A stretch of 64,000 nt of DNA from Dama dama (lineage: Eukaryota > Chordata > Mammalia > Artiodactyla > Cervidae): the NCBI RefSeq assembly GCF_033118175.1, contig NC_083692.1, positions 86,953,501 through 87,017,500 of the forward strand, in the 5' to 3' direction. A program made the position numbers and the translations under genes. Below the pieces are notes generated by a model. The model worked only from the letters and a program-made list of their open reading frames with translations. It had not been told where the DNA came from and searched no databases. Positions 62,380 to 64,000 of the stretch are shown piece by piece. Each line of letters opens with the position of its first letter. Within the stretch, counting starts at the first letter, position 1.

Positions 62380-62893
62380 ACAGTACTTATACACAATGGA
62401 ATATTACTCAGCCATTAAAAAGAATACATTTGAATCAGTTCTAATGAGATGGATAAAACTGGAGCCCATTATACAGAGTGAAGTAAGCCAGAAAGATAAA
62501 CACCAATACAGTATACTAATGCATATATATGGAATTTAGAAAAATGGTAACAATAACCCTATATGCAAGACAGAAAAAGAGACACAGATGTATAGAACAG
62601 ACTTTGGGACTCTATGGGAGAAGGCGAGGGTGGGATGATCTGAGAGAACAGCATCGAAACATGTATATTATCAAGTGTGAAACAGATCGCCAGTCCAAGT
62701 TGGATGCATGAGACAAGTGCTCGGGGCTGGTGCACTGGGAAGACCCAGAGGGATGGGATGGGGAGGAGGTGGGAGGGGGGTTCAGGATGGGGAACACATG
62801 TAAATCCATGGCTGATTCACGTCAATGTATGGCAGAAACCACTACAATATTGTAAAGTAATTAGCCTCCAACTAATAAAAATAAATGGAAAAA
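62380..62893 (+). mobile_element. Bovine-type L1 3' end
   Basis: CACAATGGAATATTACTCAG, GAACAGACTTTGGGACTCTA, CATGGCTGATTCACGTCAAT and the AGTAATTAGCCTCCAACTAA end with an A tail. Similar 5' truncation to the copy at 26,288-26,785. Confidence 0.9.
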
Positions 62894-63635
62894 TAAAAAG
62901 AACTGGAAATTTACATAGGTCGCACAGCGTTGTCTCATGGAGGCTTGTAAAACAGCTAGGGAACTGAAGGATTTCTGTTGGAAGATGCTCTCCTGGAAAA
63001 ACCTCATCAGTGGTAAAGGTTTCTCTAATCCAAGGCTCTTTGATTATCTCTCTTTTCTGTTCTAAGATAGGAAGTTCGTCCAAAGATTTCTGATAGATGG
63101 TGTACCACACCTAGGTTTTCAAGAGTGTTTTAATGAAATATTACCCCAACCTAAAGATAACAGAGCTGAAGAACATGACATCTAGATATCTTTTCTAACT
63201 TTATATAGTACTTCTTCCATAATTGAAATAAGATAATCTCTGAGTAAACTATAATTCAGATCAGATGCTTGATTTTCTTTTCTGTTCTAATTCTTCATAG
63301 CAATGAATTTTCAGTTCCAATTCTTCAAGTGCCCCCAAAGGGACTTAGAAGTTGTTATTCAAAAGCCTAAATCAGTGTTTAAAAACATTGCTTAGTGTAT
63401 AGTAATTAAATGCATTAAATGCACAAATACTTAGTTTTCCACAAAGTATAGAGAGATGACCTATCCCTAGACAGAACCCCTTAAAAATATCTATAAATAG
63501 TGCTGCCTTGTACAGATTTTAGCATGTGCATGGGTGGTGTATCATGCCGCTCCTAGAAAGAAGCAATTTTGTATTGGTTTTGTTTTAAAGGCACTTATGA
63601 CATAACAAATGTTCAGAACATGTTAAGAATAAGTT
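62894..63635. other. Flanking DNA, nothing recognised
   Basis: AT-rich, no clear element. Confidence 0.35.
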
Positions 63636-64000
63636 CTACAAAGTTGATAGTTTGAAATATATTAAAATTAAGAATTTCTGTTCATTAAAAGGCATTATTG
63701 AGAGAGTAAAAAGGTAAGCAAAAGAGTGAGAGAAGTATTTGCATTACATATATCTGACAAAGCATTTGGTATCTAGAACAAATCATTTTAAAAAGACACT
63801 CTGATAGAAAGCTGGCCAAAGTATTTAATGGACCCTTCCCAAAGGGGAACATCTAGATGTTCAGTAATGTGAAAAAGTGCTTAGTTTCTCTAATCATATG
63901 AGAAATGGGAACTATTAATAAAATATATACTACCTTAAATATTACACACCCATTGGAGTGGGCTAAGGTAGAAAAGATAGAAAGTACTAAGGATATGCAG
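63636..64000 (+). mobile_element. Old L1 ORF2 fragment at the window edge
   Basis: AAGAATTTCTGTTCATTAAA, TTGCATTACATATATCTGAC and AATGTGAAAAAGTGCTTAGT are L1 ORF2 3' sequence. Continues past the right edge. Confidence 0.7.

Overview
The window is nuclear DNA from a ruminant, most likely a bovid. BovB (RTE) LINE copies, Bov-A2 and Bov-tA SINEs and bovine-type L1 3' ends are all present, some with readable target-site duplications (TSDs), and this combination is typical of pecoran ruminants. The two genes are in the order expected next to each other on human chromosome 15q23. I assigned gene identity by recognising exon translations, not by a database search.

Layout: both genes are on the minus strand, so transcription runs from high to low coordinates. 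(1) 1-35,271 is the 5' part of MAP2K5 (MEK5 kinase): coding exon 1 (35,170-35,271), exon 2 (28,504-28,552), exon 3 (11,248-11,315) and their large introns. The three exons join in frame and encode the first 73 residues, most of the PB1 domain. The rest of the gene lies off the left edge. (2) About 35,100-36,130 is the MAP2K5 CpG-island promoter and 5' UTR, with a YY1-type site and GC boxes. (3) About 36,150-54,200 is intergenic and packed with BovB, L1, L2 and SINE insertions, many nested. (4) 54,223-59,186 is the complete coding sequence of the C15orf61 orthologue: two coding exons, 157 codons, one intron of 4.4 kb and a poly(A) signal. A second CpG island (about 58,560-59,420) is its promoter. 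(5) 59,420-64,000 is 5' flanking DNA with a few L1/L2 fragments.

The two genes do not form an operon or a shared system. MAP2K5 is a MAP-kinase kinase acting on ERK5. C15orf61 is a small, poorly characterised protein with a basic, arginine-rich N-terminus. Everything else is intronic or intergenic sequence shaped by retrotransposition. The clearest events are a BovB copy with a 5' inversion inserted in an older L1, an old L1 3' UTR split by two BovB copies facing each other, a Bov-A2 SINE inside a BovB, and a Bov-tA SINE inside a CHR-type SINE.

I found no CRISPR array, operon, toxin system, intact virus or evidently new molecular system. The observations most worth checking are the loss of the human-type upstream MAP2K5 start, the twin-primed BovB, and several repeat-poor tracts that may hold conserved noncoding elements. 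Repeat family names and outer repeat boundaries come from pattern recognition and are approximate unless a TSD is quoted.
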